Source of the DNA: Tenrec ecaudatus
Lineage: Eukaryota; Chordata; Mammalia; Afrosoricida; Tenrecidae
Length of the DNA stretch: 64,000 nt
Assembly: GCF_050624435.1 (NCBI RefSeq)
Contig: NC_134539.1
Span: 123,549,525-123,613,524, forward strand
Reading direction: 5' to 3'
Of this stretch, positions 10,700 to 21,870 are shown one piece after another. The notes under the pieces are model-generated. The model saw only the letters and a list, made by a program, of their open reading frames with translations, was not told the DNA's origin and did not search any database. How positions within the stretch are numbered: the first letter of the stretch is position 1; each line of letters opens with the position of its first letter. The position numbers and the translations under genes are program-made.

Positions 10700-13600
10700 T
10701 TGTTGTCAGGTGCTTCCAAGTTGGTTCCAATTCAAAGAAACTCTGTGTACCACAGAACACCCACCACCTGGTCCTGCGCCATCCTCACGATTGTTCTTAG
10801 GCTGGAAACCACTGTTATGGCCACCGTGTCAATTCCTTTTGCTGAGGGCCTTCCTGCTCTTTGCTGACCTTCCATTTTACCAGGCATGATGCCCTAGGGG
10901 CCTGGTCTCTCCTCCTAACACTTCCAAAGTACACGAGACACAGTTTCACCATCTTTGCCTCCCAAGAGTATTTTGACTGCACTTCTTCCAGGACAGATCT
11001 GTTTGTTCTTTCGGGAGTCCATTATAATTCCAAAAATGCACCATAGTACAAGTGCTTTGATTCTTTTTTGGTCTTCCTTAGTCAATGTCCAACTTTCACA
11101 TGCATATGAGGCAACTGAAAATACCATGACTTGGGTCAGGTGCATCCTAGTTCTCAAAGTATCATCCTTGCTTTCAGCACTTTAAAGTGGTCTTGTGCAG
11201 CAGATTTACCCAATGCAATTCATCATTTGATCTCTTGATTGCTGCTTCCAGGAAGATGGATTGTGGATCCAAGCAAGATGAAATCCTTGACAACTTCAAT
11301 CTTTTCTCCATTTAACATATTACCTACTGGTGCAGTTGTACGGGTCTTTATTTTCTTTACATTGAGCTGCAATACACACTGAAGGCTGAAATCTCTGATC
11401 TTTATCAGCAAGTGCTTCTACTCTCCTCAATTTTAGCAAGCAAGTTTGTATCATCTGCATATTATAGAATGTTAATAAGCTTCCTTTCTGTCCTGATGCT
11501 GCATTCTTCTTCATATCATCCACCTTCTTTAATTATTTGCTCAGCGTACAGACTGAACAACTATGGTAAGAGGATGCAATCATGATGCACACCTTTGCTG
11601 ATTTTAAACAATGCAGTTTTCCCTTGTTCTGTTCAAATGATTGCCTCTTGATCCACGTACAAATCCCACATGAGCACAATGAAGTGTTCTGGAATGCCCA
11701 CTCTTCTCAAGGCTCTCCCTAACTTGTTATGATCCACACAGTAGAAGGCCTTGGCATAGTCAATGAAACACAAGTAAACATCTTGCTGTTAGTCTCATTT
11801 TCATCCAAGATCCATCTGACATCAGGATTATGTCCCTTGTTCCACTCTCTTCAAAAGCCGGCCTGAACATCTGGCAGCTCCCTGTCAATGTACTGCTGCA
11901 ACCTTTGTTGGATGATTGTCAGGAAAATTTTACTTGCATGTAAAATATTTTGCTTATAATATTATAATTATAGTGTTCTATAATTTGAGCGTTATGTACC
12001 GTTACCTTTCTCCGGAATGAGTCCAGATATGGATCTCTTCCAGTCAGTTGGCCAAGTGGTTGTCTTTCATGGCACAGATGAGTGAGTATTTCCAGTCCTT
12101 CACCAGCTTATTAAAACATTTAAATTAGTACTCCATCAATTCCTGGAGGCTTGTTCTTGGCTACTGCTGTACGTACAGTTTCATACCTCCCTTCTGTACT
12201 ATTGATTTTTACTTATATGCTACCCCTTGAAATGGTTGAATGTCTACTAGTTCCTCCTGGTATATGAGGGTGTCCCTACAAAACTGGATTCCCTTCAAAG
12301 CTATGTATTTAATTTTTTTTTTACAAAACAACCCCATCACCTTCAAAGTACTCTCCATTACACTTAATGCATTTGTCAAATCTACGATCCCATTCTTGGA
12401 AACATTTTTCAAATTCATCTGTTTGGATGGTGGACACTACCTCCCTAGTTTTTTTCTTCACTTCTTACTTCTTTGTCAAATTGCTGTCCTTTCATGTTCC
12501 TCTTCATTCGTGGAAAGAAAAAGAAGTTGCACGGAGCAAGGTCAGGTGAGAAAGGTACCTGGGGCAAGAGAGGCATGCTGTTTTTTGCCCCAAACTGCTC
12601 TCTGAGATGGCTGCATGAGCAGGTACATTATCATGGTGGTAAAACCAGTCCCTTTTGTCACACACTGTTATGCTATCTTTTCAGAACCCCTAAATAGAAA
12701 GCTTGGTTAACAGTCTGGCCTGGTAGAATGAACTCCAAATGCACTATCCCCCTCACATCAATAAAACAAGTGAGCTTCATCGTGATCTTTGCTTTCACTT
12801 GATTAACATTTTTTTGGCAAGGTGAAGCTGGTTTCTTCTACTGGTTTGACAGATGTGTGCTTTCAGGGCCGTAGGAACAGCACCATGTCTTGTCACCAGT
12901 AATGAAGATGGACAAAAAGATTAGGTGGCTTCAAAGCTGTTCTTTCAAAGCACGGCATGTTTCCACCCACCACTCTGTCCTGCTCAGTCAGCACCCGAGG
13001 CACAAATTTTGCAGCGGCCCTTCCCCTTCCAAAATCTTCTGTTAAAATTCACTGAGCCGAGCTCCAGAAGAGTCCAGATAACTCCCCATCTCTTCACTGG
13101 TCTGTTGTTGGTCTTCAAGCACAAGTGCACAAATTTGGTCAACATTTGTGTCCATTTGGGAAGATGACGAATGTCCAGATGAGGTTTGTCATCAGTCAAC
13201 ATTTCAGCTTTTCTGAAATGAGAAAACCACTCATACACTTTAGTTTTCCCCATAGCGCTGTCCTTGTGAGCTGTGTTCGACATCACAACAGTTTCTGTGG
13301 CATTTTTCCCGAGCAGGAAACAAAACTTCACAGCTGCACGCTGTTCTCTTAAATCAGCCATCACAAAAAACGAGGTTAGTGTGAAACTGCTTTTATGAAA
13401 AAAATTCACTGTGAGCAGAGAGAACCTTCCCAGAGAAGGCACTGGGTGCACTAACTTCAGAGGAGTTGCTGGATGCTCGCCTAGCGGGGAAAATGCGTAC
13501 GAGGGCAACTCTGCCCAGAGAGAGCTATTATCTTGTTGTTGCTGCTGCTGCTGTTGTTTTGAGGGGTGCCCCCTCGTAGTGATTCTGTGCATTCTTTCCA

Positions 13601-15300
13601 TCTTCTGGTGCTTCCTACATCATTCAATATCTGTTCATAGCATCTTTTATATTCTAACTCATGGCTTGAATTTTTTCTTGAGTTCTTTCAGTTTAAAATA
13701 TACTCAGAATGCTTTTCCTTTTTGGTTTTCTAACTCTAGGTCTTTGCACATTTAATTATAATATTTGACTTTGTCTTCTTGAGCTGCCCTTTGAAATATT
13801 CAGCTCCTTGGCTTCATCGTTTCTTCCATTTGCCTTAGCTGCTCAATGATTAAGTGCATGTTCCGGAGTCTCTTCTGACACCCACTTTGATATTTTATTT
13901 CTTTCTTGTCTTTTTCATGACTTTTTGCTTTCTTTAAATATGATATTCTTGATGTCATCCCACAGGTAACCAGGTCTTCTATAGTTAGTGTTTAATACAT
14001 CACATTTTTTCTCGGGATGTTTTTTAAGCTCAGGTGGGATAGACTCAAGATCCTATTTTGGTTCTTGTGGACTTGTTTTAATTTTCTTCAACTTCAACCT
14101 GAACAACTGATGGGTCTGTTCCACAGTTAGCCCCTGGTCTGGTATTACCTGCTGATGTTGAGCTTCTTCATCGTTTCTTCCTACAGATGTTGTCATATTG
14201 ATTTCTGTGTATTCCATCTGGAGAAGTCCATGTACACAGTTGCCCAATGTGTTTTTGAGAAAAAATGCAATTTCTATGAACAAGTTATTGTTTTGGAAAA
14301 TTCTATCATGCAATCTCCAACTTCATTTCCATCACCAAGCACATATTTTCCAAGTACTGTTACTTCCTTTTTGTTTTCAACTTTCACATTCAAATTGCCA
14401 ATAATTATTCATGCATATTGATTTCAAGTTTAATCAATTTCAGACAGAAGACAATGGTAGAATTCATCAATGTCTGCATCGCTAGCTTTAGTGGTTAGTG
14501 GTGCATAACTGAATAATAATTCTATTGACTGGATTTCCTGGAAGGTGGTAGATATAACCCTATCACAGACAGTACTGCACGCCAGGATAGATCTTGCAAC
14601 ATCCTTCCTGAGGAAGAATGCACTGCCATGCTTCTCGACTGTGTCATCCCCAGCATAGTAAGCCACGTGGTCTTCTGATTCAAAATGGCCAACACCAGTC
14701 CATTTCAGCTCACTCACACCTAGAAGATAGATATAGATATGTGCCATTTCATTTGAACAACTTCCAATTTTCCTAGATCCATACTTCATACTTTCCAAGT
14801 TCTAACTATTAATTGATGTTTTCAACTGTTTTTTCACATCCTAAGTCATGTCCCATCAGCAAGCGAAGATCCCGAGGGCTTTGCTGCTGCAGGCTTCACG
14901 CCATCCCCATCGTGACGATCGACTCTATGACCGTGAGTGTGGCTGCGTATTCATGTGCTACTTTGAGAAGGCAGCTCTTCCTTGGTCAAATTTTGAGTGC
15001 CTGGTGACCCGAGGGGCTCATCTTTTTGCATATCTTTGATAAGTTTTGCTTCCAGTCATTAGATTGTCAGTAACATGATGATGTTTCAATACTACCCATA
15101 GAATTTTCAGTGCCTAATTCCTCTGCAATGGCAGCCTATTCCTTCTTCATAGTCTGTTCTGAGTCTGTAAGCTCTGGTGAAACCTGTCCACACTAGGTGG
15201 CCCTGCTGGAATCTGAAATGGCAGTTACATAGCTTCCAGCATCGCAGCCACACATGTCACCACAAGACAACAAACGAATAGGCAAGTGGTGGGACACTTG
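10700..15300 (-). mobile_element. Near full-length RTE-clade LINE, interrupted by mariner
   Basis: Minus-strand RTE running from its 5' leader (about 15300) to its 3' end (about 10700, complement TGTTGTCAGGTGCTTCCAAG). Without the 1.31-kb mariner insert it measures about 3.3 kb, the usual full length for RTE/BovB-like elements. Order on the minus strand: leader (15300-14830); endonuclease domain (14800-14430), with a 122-codon frame containing SELKWTGVGHFESEDH and YAPLTTKASDAD; linker (14100-13600); reverse transcriptase (12240-11300), with the catalytic YADDTNLLAKIEES at about 11470-11410; and the C-terminal/3' region. Stops and shifts in all domains make it inactive. The last bases resemble the AfroSINE tail, consistent with RTE being the SINE's mobiliser. 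Confidence 0.85.
12265..13576 (-). mobile_element. Mariner transposon with decayed transposase, inserted in the RTE
   Basis: Length 1312 bp, typical of mariner. Terminal inverted repeats are recognisable (plus-strand left TGAGGGTGTCCCTACAAAAC; right, read inward, CGAGGGGGCACCCCTCAAAAC without its last base). Both are flanked by TA (12263-12264 and 13577-13578), and the RTE sequence is continuous across the two TAs. The transposase reads on the minus strand. The N-terminal HTH region begins MADLREQRAAVKFCFLLGK, followed by MGKTKVYEWFSHFRKAEM. Further on are GDKTW (first catalytic Asp present), HHDNVPAH (second) and FSPDLAPCNFFFFPRMKR (third), so a D..D34D-type enzyme, but these motifs lie in different frames with stops. 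A (CTG/TTG)n run near 13540-13558 lies just inside the 5' repeat and yields a false polyglutamine in the 205-codon frame at 12984-13601. Confidence 0.9.
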
Positions 15301-15309
15301 TCCGGTTCT

Positions 15310-15425
15310 CGAAAACTCGCTCTCATTAAGTCAATTTCAACTCATGGAGGCCCTAGGACAGGGTAGAACGCCCCCCTTGGGTTTTCTAGACTGTAGCTTT
15401 TTATGGGAGTAGAAAGCCTCATCTT
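15310..15425 (-). mobile_element. AfroSINE fragment (antisense)
   Basis: The complement of the SINE tail and middle: TCAATTTCAACTCATGGAGG, GGACAGGGTAGAACGCCCCC and TTTTTATGGGAGTAGAAAGC. Confidence 0.7.
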
Positions 15426-15478
15426 TACCCCAATTTTGGCAGCTAAAAGGAAGCAAATGGTATGAAGTGAGGATAAGT

Positions 15479-15660
15479 TAGGAAGTCCCCGAGTGGTGCA
15501 AATGATTATGTGCTCAGCTATTGACTAAAACGTTAGCAGTTCACGTCTACATAGAGGTGCCTCAGAAGAGAGGTCTGGTGATCTACTCTTGAAAGATCAT
15601 AGCTATTGAAGACTTAGTGGAGCACGGTTCTACTCTGATGTCCTCAACTGATTTGGTTTT
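15479..15660 (+). mobile_element. AfroSINE (variant)
   Basis: Begins GGAAGTCCCCGAGTGGTGCA, contains TGTGCTCAGCTATTGACTAA (tRNA-like head) and the variant body GTCTGGTGATCTACTCTTGA, AAGATCATAGCTATTGAAGA, GCACGGTTCTACTCTGA. The terminal ~20 bases are diverged. Confidence 0.75.
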
Positions 15661-16084
15661 TGGTTGGGGGCTAAGATGGCTAACAAGCCGCTACAGGGCT
15701 GCCATTGAAGATGAGGTGGCAGTAGGACCTTGGCAATGCAAGTTTGATCTCCGCTTGCTGAACAGGTGTCTCAACCCCAAATTACTTTATTGTTGCTGTT
15801 GTTAGTTGCTGTCCAGTTGATTTTTACAAGAGATGAGCATATCTAAGTTTCTCTTTTTCTTAGTTTTGTCTTGACTACTTGCAAGTAGATTTATCTGTAA
15901 TTTATCTGTAATCAGGACTTCTTCTGCCAAAGCCCAGTTTAAAAAATGAACTAATCAGAAATTAGAGATATAGACCAAAAAAAAAGATGGTGTGTTTATG
16001 CCTGCAGATGTGAATGTAAGTTTTCCGATTTTAATTTGCATTTTGTTTTCTATTTATTTTATTTTCCCTATTCTAAAAACAAAA
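15661..16084. other. Unassigned with RTE-tail fragment near 15795-15835
   Basis: TTGTTGCTGTTGTTAGTTGC followed by TGTCCAGTTGA is a short antisense RTE 3' end. The rest is unassigned, AT-rich. Confidence 0.4.
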
Positions 16085-16263
16085 CTAGTCTTTACAGTGG
16101 TTAAGCACTCAGCTGCTAACTGAAATGTCAGCCATTCGAGCCTGCCAGCTGCTCCAGGGAGTAAATTGGTTCTGTAAAGATTACAGCCTTAGAAACGCTG
16201 TGGGGCTGCTTCACTCTGTTCTATCCAGTTATTATGAGCCAGAATTGACCTGACAGCAACAGA
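16085..16263 (+). mobile_element. AfroSINE
   Basis: Clear order: ACAGTGGTTAAGCACTCAGC, TGCTAACTGAAATGTCAGCC, ATTCGAGCCTGCCAGCTGCT, GTAAAGATTACAGCCTTAGA, then TTATGAGCCAGAATTGACCT at the RTE-like tail. Confidence 0.85.
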
Positions 16264-16279
16264 TTACTTCAGAAAGATC

Positions 16280-16785
16280 TTAGTTAGGTTTATTGTGCCA
16301 ACTAGGCTCCTGTAGAAGCATGTGGGCAGAGTTTAATCAAGTTGCAGCTTGATTGGAGAGTGACCGAGATAAATGGCTCTCTGAAGCCGGCTTCTTTCTC
16401 GCTCTGCTTCACCTTCCTGTTGACAAGTCACACTTGGAGACTTGCTGAGACCTGCTACAGTCTTCCTCTCTGCTTCACCCAGAGAGCTGGAGGAAGCCAC
16501 GTGGAGACTGGCTCCAGCACTGAGATGCTTCCACCGCCATTGACTCCACAAGAGTTTCCACCCACCTGCCTGTGATCTTCCTGCACTTGGCATGTTTGCA
16601 TGTGACTATTTTAAGTCTGAAGAGGGATTTATGGACTAGTATTAGACTTATGGGCTAATAGACTTATGGACTTGATCTGGACCGGGCTGGGATGTTTTCT
16701 CAATATACAATTGCTCTTTGATATGAAGCTCTCTCTTACATATAAATGTGTCCCTGGATCTGTTTCTCACCGGGTCTAATACAGT
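16280..16785 (+). mobile_element. ERVL-like LTR (solo)
   Basis: Same ~500-bp family as 18433-18925, 44003-44535 and (antisense) 21871-22345. Shared landmarks are CTTCACCTTCCTGTTGACAA, CACTGAGATGCTTCCACC, CCTGTGATCTTCCTGCA, GGACTTGATCTGGACCGGGC and the terminal region GGATCTGTTTCTC. The 3' edge resembles MLT2-type ERVL LTRs. No internal viral region adjoins it. Confidence 0.65.
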
Positions 16786-17131
16786 TACTGTGTGGAAAGC
16801 AGATGTTACTAGCAGATAATCTGCCCCGTAGCTACATTTTCTGGAAGCTTTAGTTAAAAAGTAAGGCCTCTAGGACTGTGACGGAAATTGGGAAAGAGCC
16901 CTTTAATTTCCCCTCTCCCAGCTATCAGCTGTACTGGGCATTCCTAAAGCCCTGAACCTGCCTCCTTGGCTGAGATCCAGGAAAATGTCAAAACTGCAGA
17001 AGAGAATAACTTCGTGGAGTACATTCGGAAACTGGTCCCTACTTATGAATTCAGAGCTAACAATAGCAGAGACTCTGTGACTAAGCTTAGCCAAAAAAAA
17101 AAAAAGAGTAGTAATTACCACTTTATTTAAT
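16786..17131. other. Unassigned
   Basis: No recognisable repeat. A poly-A run near 17091-17105 precedes the SINE. Confidence 0.4.
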
Positions 17132-17327
17132 AAGGATTCCTGGTGGCATAATCATTACACATTGGGATACTGACTATAAGGTCAACAGTTCGAAACCAAC
17201 TGCCACTCCATGGGAGAAAGCTTTTTACTCCCATAAAGAGTTACAGTCTCGGAAACTCACAGGGTGGTGCTACCCTTTCCTATAGGGTCATTATGAGTTG
17301 TCATCGACTCGATGGCAGTGAAATGTT
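17132..17327 (+). mobile_element. AfroSINE, well preserved
   Basis: Starts AAGGATTCCTGGTGGCATAA. It has a tRNA-like B box (GGTCAACAGTTCGAAACCAA), then TACAGTCTCGGAAACTCACA and the tail CATCGACTCGATGGCAGTGA followed by T-rich sequence. Confidence 0.9.
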
Positions 17328-17424
17328 TTGTTTTTCATAATAAGGATATAAATAAGGTGACCCCGGTGAGTGTGTCCCCTTTTTTGTTTGCTGGGCCTTT
17401 TCTTTCTTTTTTATTTCTTTTACT

Positions 17425-17545
17425 TAAAAAAATCATTTTACAGCTCTTATAGCATTCCATACATCAGTCGTATCAAGCATATTCATATATATGTTACCAT
17501 CATAATTTCCAAAGCATGTTCTACTTGAGCCCTTGGTATTCCTGT
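17425..17545 (-). mobile_element. L1 3' end, short antisense copy
   Basis: ATCATTTTACAGCTCTTATA, TATCAAGCATATTC, AAAGCATGTTCTACTTGAGC and CCTTGGTATTCC match the last ~120 bp of the L1 3'UTR in reverse, after a T-rich stretch. Confidence 0.75.
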
Positions 17546-18432
17546 GCCTTTCTTGAGTTACTCTTGAGCTAAGGAGAAGCGAGAGAAAGGGAGGGGGACG
17601 CTCCATTGCTCTCATCATGAGTTTCCATTTCACTAGGTTGGGCAATCTAATCAGATTTAGTTTAATTTAAAGGAAACAAAATTATTTTCTATTTCTTGCA
17701 TATATAAATTTGTGGCAAAAAAGTTATCCAATTAAACATGCCAACATGGAGCTACATGTCTCCATATGCATTTTCATTCTCATTATTTGTGCTTCATAGA
17801 CCCTCTACGATTAAAACATTTATATTCTGAAAGTCCAGAATACTTTTCTTTGGAAACACAACAAAGATGGCTTATGGGTAGACTTGATTACGGTTCTGAA
17901 TAGAAGGTCCATCATCACAAAAAGCATAGGATTCTACGGCAAGTTTGTCATTTGAATCCAGGGACTGCAGGCATGACATCTAAGGGAGTGGGCATGTGAA
18001 AGCAACCTCACTAAGTGCTCCCTGAAGGCCTCTCCGCAGACAGAGACTGAAGACTCCTTTGAGAGATGCTTCACACCCCACAGGTTAGAGTAAATGAATG
18101 GTCCATACTGGTCAGTTTTACTAAAAACAGAAACAACACTAAAGGATCGCTATCATCCTAGCTCGAGGCCAGTGGAGCTGCTTTAGCTGAAAGATACACA
18201 CAAGGGGGAAAAAATCAAAATGTTATCTTCCTTCATTTCCTTTTTCCCACAAAGATGTGTGGAAAATTTCAGATTAATGTTATTGAAGCTGTCTTAGCAA
18301 TGAGAATGAGAAAACTCTGACGTTCTTATTCTGAAGTTTAAATCTTTCTGTCCAGCATTTAATCATGTGTACACATTAGAAGCAACTCTAGCTCTTTATA
18401 CAGACTTTCTCATTTTTTTCTCCTCTTCTTCC
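17546..18432. other. Unassigned
   Basis: About 0.9 kb without recognised repeats or motifs. Candidate unique sequence. Confidence 0.4.
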
Positions 18433-18925
18433 TGGTTGTTACATAATCTGTTGTCAGTTTGAGCCTGAAGAGTGAAGGGGTGGAATTTAGCCTCTCAGCC
18501 AGGTTGCAGCTTGATGATTTCATTGGGAGGCACTAAGGAGATAAACAGTTCACTGAGTCAGGACACACACACACTCCCTGTGAGACATTCCTGGTGAAAA
18601 GACATGGAGCTACCCTAGAGCCCTGGAGCTGAAGGAGCCATGTGGAGACCCCTGCCAGCACTGAGATGCTTCCCACCCACTGGCCTGTGATCTTCCTGCA
18701 TTCAGTGTCATTGCATGTGTTGTGTGAGTCTGAACAGGAATTCATAGGTATCAGACATGTGGGTTAGTATCGGACTGATGAACTTGACCTGGACTGGGCC
18801 GGGATGCTTTCTTAATATACAATTACTCTTTTTTTTTTTACAATTATTCTTTTATATAAAACTCTTTCTTATACATATATGAGTGTCTATGAATTTGTTT
18901 CTCTAGTCTACCCAGACGAACACAC
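18433..18925 (+). mobile_element. ERVL-like LTR (solo)
   Basis: Begins GTTGTTACATAATCTGTTGT and ends near TTTGTTTCTCTAG. It shares AGGAGCCATGTGGAGACC, CAGCACTGAGATGCTTCC and AACTTGACCTGGACTGGGCC with the other copies. It contains a local duplication around a T run (18825-18855), where ACAATTACTCTT recurs as ACAATTATTCTT. Confidence 0.7.
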
Positions 18926-19019
18926 TCACCTTTAACCATTTAGAATATGTTCTTAATCTGCATTACTATATAAAATAAACCATTGCCTGGAATATTAAGC
19001 TAGTAGCAAAGCCAGAACT

Positions 19020-19104
19020 CAGTTCCATGCAGTCAATTCTGACTCACGATGACCTTACAGGACAACATAGATCTATCCCTGTGGGTTTTTGAGACTGTCA
19101 CTCT
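19020..19104 (-). mobile_element. AfroSINE (antisense), right-end piece, split by L1
   Basis: CAGTCAATTCTGACTCACGA and TGTGGGTTTTTGAGACTGTC are complement of the SINE tail and middle. The SINE continues at 20179 after an L1 insertion. The 14 bases GAGACTGTCACTCT (19091-19104) recur as GAGACTGTAACCCT (20179-20192). Confidence 0.85.
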
Positions 19105-20178
19105 TTTTTTTTTAAATCATTTTATTGGGGGCTCATACAACTCTAACCACAATCCATACATATACCCATTGTGTCAAGCACATTTGTACATTTATTGCTA
19201 TCATTTTCAAAACATTTTCTTATTCCTTGAGCCCTTGGTATCAGCTCCTCAATTTTCCGCTCCCCTCCTCCCTCCCTCATGAACCCTTGATAGTTTATAA
19301 ATTGTTATTTTTCCAAGTCTTGCACTGTCTGATGTCTCCCTTTACCCCCTTGTCTGTTGTCATTCCCCTGAAGGGGGAGTTATAGGTAGGTCACGTGACT
19401 TTGGCCGCCCCACCTTCCCTTTCCCTCCTGGAATGGCTACTCTCAATGTTGGTCCCAAGGAATTTATCTGTCCTGTATTCCCTGTGTTTCCCGCTCTTAT
19501 CTGTACCCATATACATGCTCTGGTCCAGCCAGATTTGTGAGGTAGAATTGGGTTCATGATCGTGGGGATGAGGAAGCATTAAAGAACCAGAGGAGTGCTC
19601 GCTTCGGCAGCACATACACTAAAATTGGAACAATACAGGGAAGATTAGCATGGTCCCTGCGCAAGGATGACACGCAAATTCATGAAGCGTTCCATAGGGG
19701 AAAAAAAGAACCAGAGGAAAGGTGTATGTTTCATCGGTGTTATACTGCACCCTGACTGGCCTGTCTTCTCCCAGTGACCCTTCTGTAAGGGGATGTCCAA
19801 TTGCCTACAGATGTGTTTTGGGTCTCCACTCCGCACCGGCACTCCCCAACCCCCATTCACATTGACATTTGTAAAAGTTCTGGGTCTCTGATGCCTGATA
19901 CCTGATTCCATCAATACCTCATGGTCACACAGGCTGATGTGCTTCTCACATGTGGACTTTGTTGCTTCTTAACTAGATGGCCACTTGTTTATCTTCAAGC
20001 CTTTAAGACTGCAGATGCTATATCTTTTGATAGTGGGCACCATCAGCTTTCTTCACCACATTTGCTATGCACCCGCTTTGTCTTCAGCAATTATGTCAGG
20101 AAGGTGAGCATCTGAGAACGCCAGATTATTAGAACAAAGTGTTCTTGTGTTGGGGAAGTACTTAAATAGAGGCCCAGT
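19105..20178 (-). mobile_element. L1 3'UTR copy (antisense) inserted in a SINE
   Basis: Poly-T start, then ATCATTTTATTGGGGGCTCA and the whole distal 3'UTR to TTAAATAGAGGCCCAGT. It is flanked by a 14-bp target duplication of SINE sequence with two mismatches, so the insertion boundaries are well supported. It was later hit by the U6 retropseudogene. Confidence 0.92.
19595..19696 (+). pseudogene. RNU6: U6 spliceosomal snRNA retropseudogene
   Basis: 102 bases starting GTGCTCGCTTCGGCAGCACA and ending GCGTTCCATA match vertebrate U6 snRNA end to end, including TTAGCATGG, CCCTGCGCAAGGATGAC and ACGCAAATTC. About five substitutions, mostly C-to-T or G-to-A, separate it from the conserved RNA. It is a retrocopy, not an active Pol III gene. 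It lies inside an antisense L1 3'UTR and is flanked by a perfect 14-bp duplication AAAGAACCAGAGGA (19581-19594 and 19705-19718), and it ends in an A-rich tail instead of the T-run terminator. No U6-type upstream PSE or TATA is present; the upstream sequence is L1. Confidence 0.97.
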
Positions 20179-20305
20179 GAGACTGTAACCCTTTATAGAA
20201 ATAGAAAGCCTAATATTTTCCCCATGGAGTGGTTGGTTGTTTCAAACTTCTGATATTGTGGCTTGTAGTCCAACATGCAACCCATTACACCACCAGGAGA
20301 AATTT
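20179..20305 (-). mobile_element. AfroSINE (antisense), head piece after L1 interruption
   Basis: AAATAGAAAGCCTAATATTT, CCCATGGAGTGGTTGGTTGT, TGTGGCTTGTAGTCCAACAT and CCATTACACCACCAGGA are the complement of the SINE middle and tRNA-like head. Confidence 0.85.
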
Positions 20306-20704
20306 AATTTTGATGTTGGAAAAAAAATTAACAGTTCTAATAGAAAAAGTTGAGCAGCTTTGATTGGTCAAGAAATGAAATATAATCTGTTCAAAAGGGA
20401 GTGAACATTGATAGTTTCATTTCTGATTGTTGACCAGAGCCAAGATATAGCGCATGCTGATCAAATTCACCTTTTTGATAATGATATTTCTAGTGAGTAT
20501 TTTCCTCCTTTAACTGATTAAACTTGGAAAAGGAACAAATAATTGATTAGGCGAGAATATAGCATAAAAAGTTGATTTACATGTCAAAACTGAAAACCAA
20601 ACCAAACTCACTGTCATCCACTTGATGCCAACTCACAGTGACCCCAGAGGACAGGAGAGACCTGCCCGGTAAGGAGACAAAAGAAGTTGACCTGCACTAA
20701 GCGT
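20306..20704 (-). other. Unassigned, with AfroSINE/RTE tail fragment at 20600-20665
   Basis: CTCACTGTCATCCACTTGAT and CCAACTCACAGTGACCCCAG are complement of the SINE tail. The remainder is unassigned. Confidence 0.5.
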
Positions 20705-20930
20705 GTAAAGAGGCGGCATGGTATGATGATGGTTAAAAGACTCTGGATTCAGATCACCTGGTCCTACCCGTTACTATTATGTGACCTTGGGAAAGTCGTT
20801 TATCCTCTCTCTGCCTCTTTATCTATAAAACAGGAAAATAATACTTATGATATATTTATATATTTACAGTTAAATCTATATATTTAATGCTTAGATAGCA
20901 CCTGGCACATAATAAAGTTGAATAGGGACA
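20705..20930 (+). mobile_element. MIR SINE
   Basis: Core features of the ancient mammalian MIR: TGACCTTGGGAAAGTCGTTT, CCTCTCTCTGCCTCTTTATC, TAAAACAGGAAAATAATACT and the 3' end TAGCACCTGGCACATAATAA. The tRNA-like head (GGCATGGTATGATGATGGTT) is diverged. Confidence 0.9.
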
Positions 20931-20999
20931 TCATTATGACCTCATGCTGCTGGTTTCCCTTATCCAGATGATTTGTCTTTGTCTTGTTTAAGGTCTGAA

Positions 21000-21360
21000 A
21001 AATGAATATGACCTAGACCCAGAATTGTACTCTTAAGCATAACAAGTAATTTTTACATATGTTCATAAAGAGGCATTCATGAGAATATTTATTGCAAAAT
21101 TGTTTTTAATTTTCCAAAACTGGATAACAAAATGATATCAATAAGAGAAGGAATTTCTAAAAGCATAGTATATTCAAACTCTGCAGCAGTTAAAGTTAAT
21201 GCTGTAATCTAAGTATACTGACTTGGAAAAATTTCACACCTGGAAAATATGAATCATAAAAAGCATACAGAGTATGATAATATTTTAATATAAAAGATAA
21301 TATAGAGAGATACTCCATGGATGGTATATATGTATATGTGTATGCATATATCCATAGAGG
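21000..21360 (+). mobile_element. Ancient L1 fragment (ORF2 end/3'UTR)
   Basis: Collinear by eye with the C-terminal region of old mammalian L1s (CCAAAACTGGATAACAAAAT, CAGCAGTTAAAGTTAATG, TCTCAA-like then ATACAGAGTATGATAATATT). Low identity; subfamily not assigned. Confidence 0.5.
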
Positions 21361-21870
21361 GAAATATTAAACTACACATGGTAAAGATCAGGATTTCCTA
21401 AGATCCTTTTAAAGAGTCCATTAGGTAAAAACAATTTTCGTAATGCTATTAAGATGTTATTGGTCTGTCTTTTACACCATGGTGACATTGAAATACTGAT
21501 GATACAAAAGTAAAACTTGTGGGGCACAAGTCAAATCAGTGTCGCCCACCTACATTACTTGTCATGATTTTCATCACTTTCATGCACTTGCACAAAAAAA
21601 ATATTTTTAATCACTTTCACAGAAGCCTATCCTTGACAAAACAGTACTTTTGGGTACAAGTTTTATTGCATCTTACTTAGGAATATATTATCTTTTTAAT
21701 ATTCAGTGTGAATGAAACAAGAAGTGAGCATGCTGTACTTCTGCAGCATACTGAAGTATTGCCCTGCTAGCCCTGATCTTGTGACTCCCAAAAAATGATT
21801 GAGTGGAACTATAAAAATAAGGTGCTATCATCTACCAAACAGATTAGATAGTTTGCTAATAACACTAATG
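21361..21870. other. Unassigned, AT-rich
   Basis: No repeat or motif recognised. Confidence 0.4.

Noticed and set aside
12984..13601. A 205-codon protein with a polyglutamine tract
   Set aside because: It is the decayed mariner transposase N-terminus joined to a (CTG/TTG)n run near the inverted repeat and to flanking RTE sequence; not a host gene.
19595..19718. Functional U6 snRNA gene
   Set aside because: Substitutions, no T-run terminator, L1 upstream in place of a Pol III promoter, and retrotransposition hallmarks.
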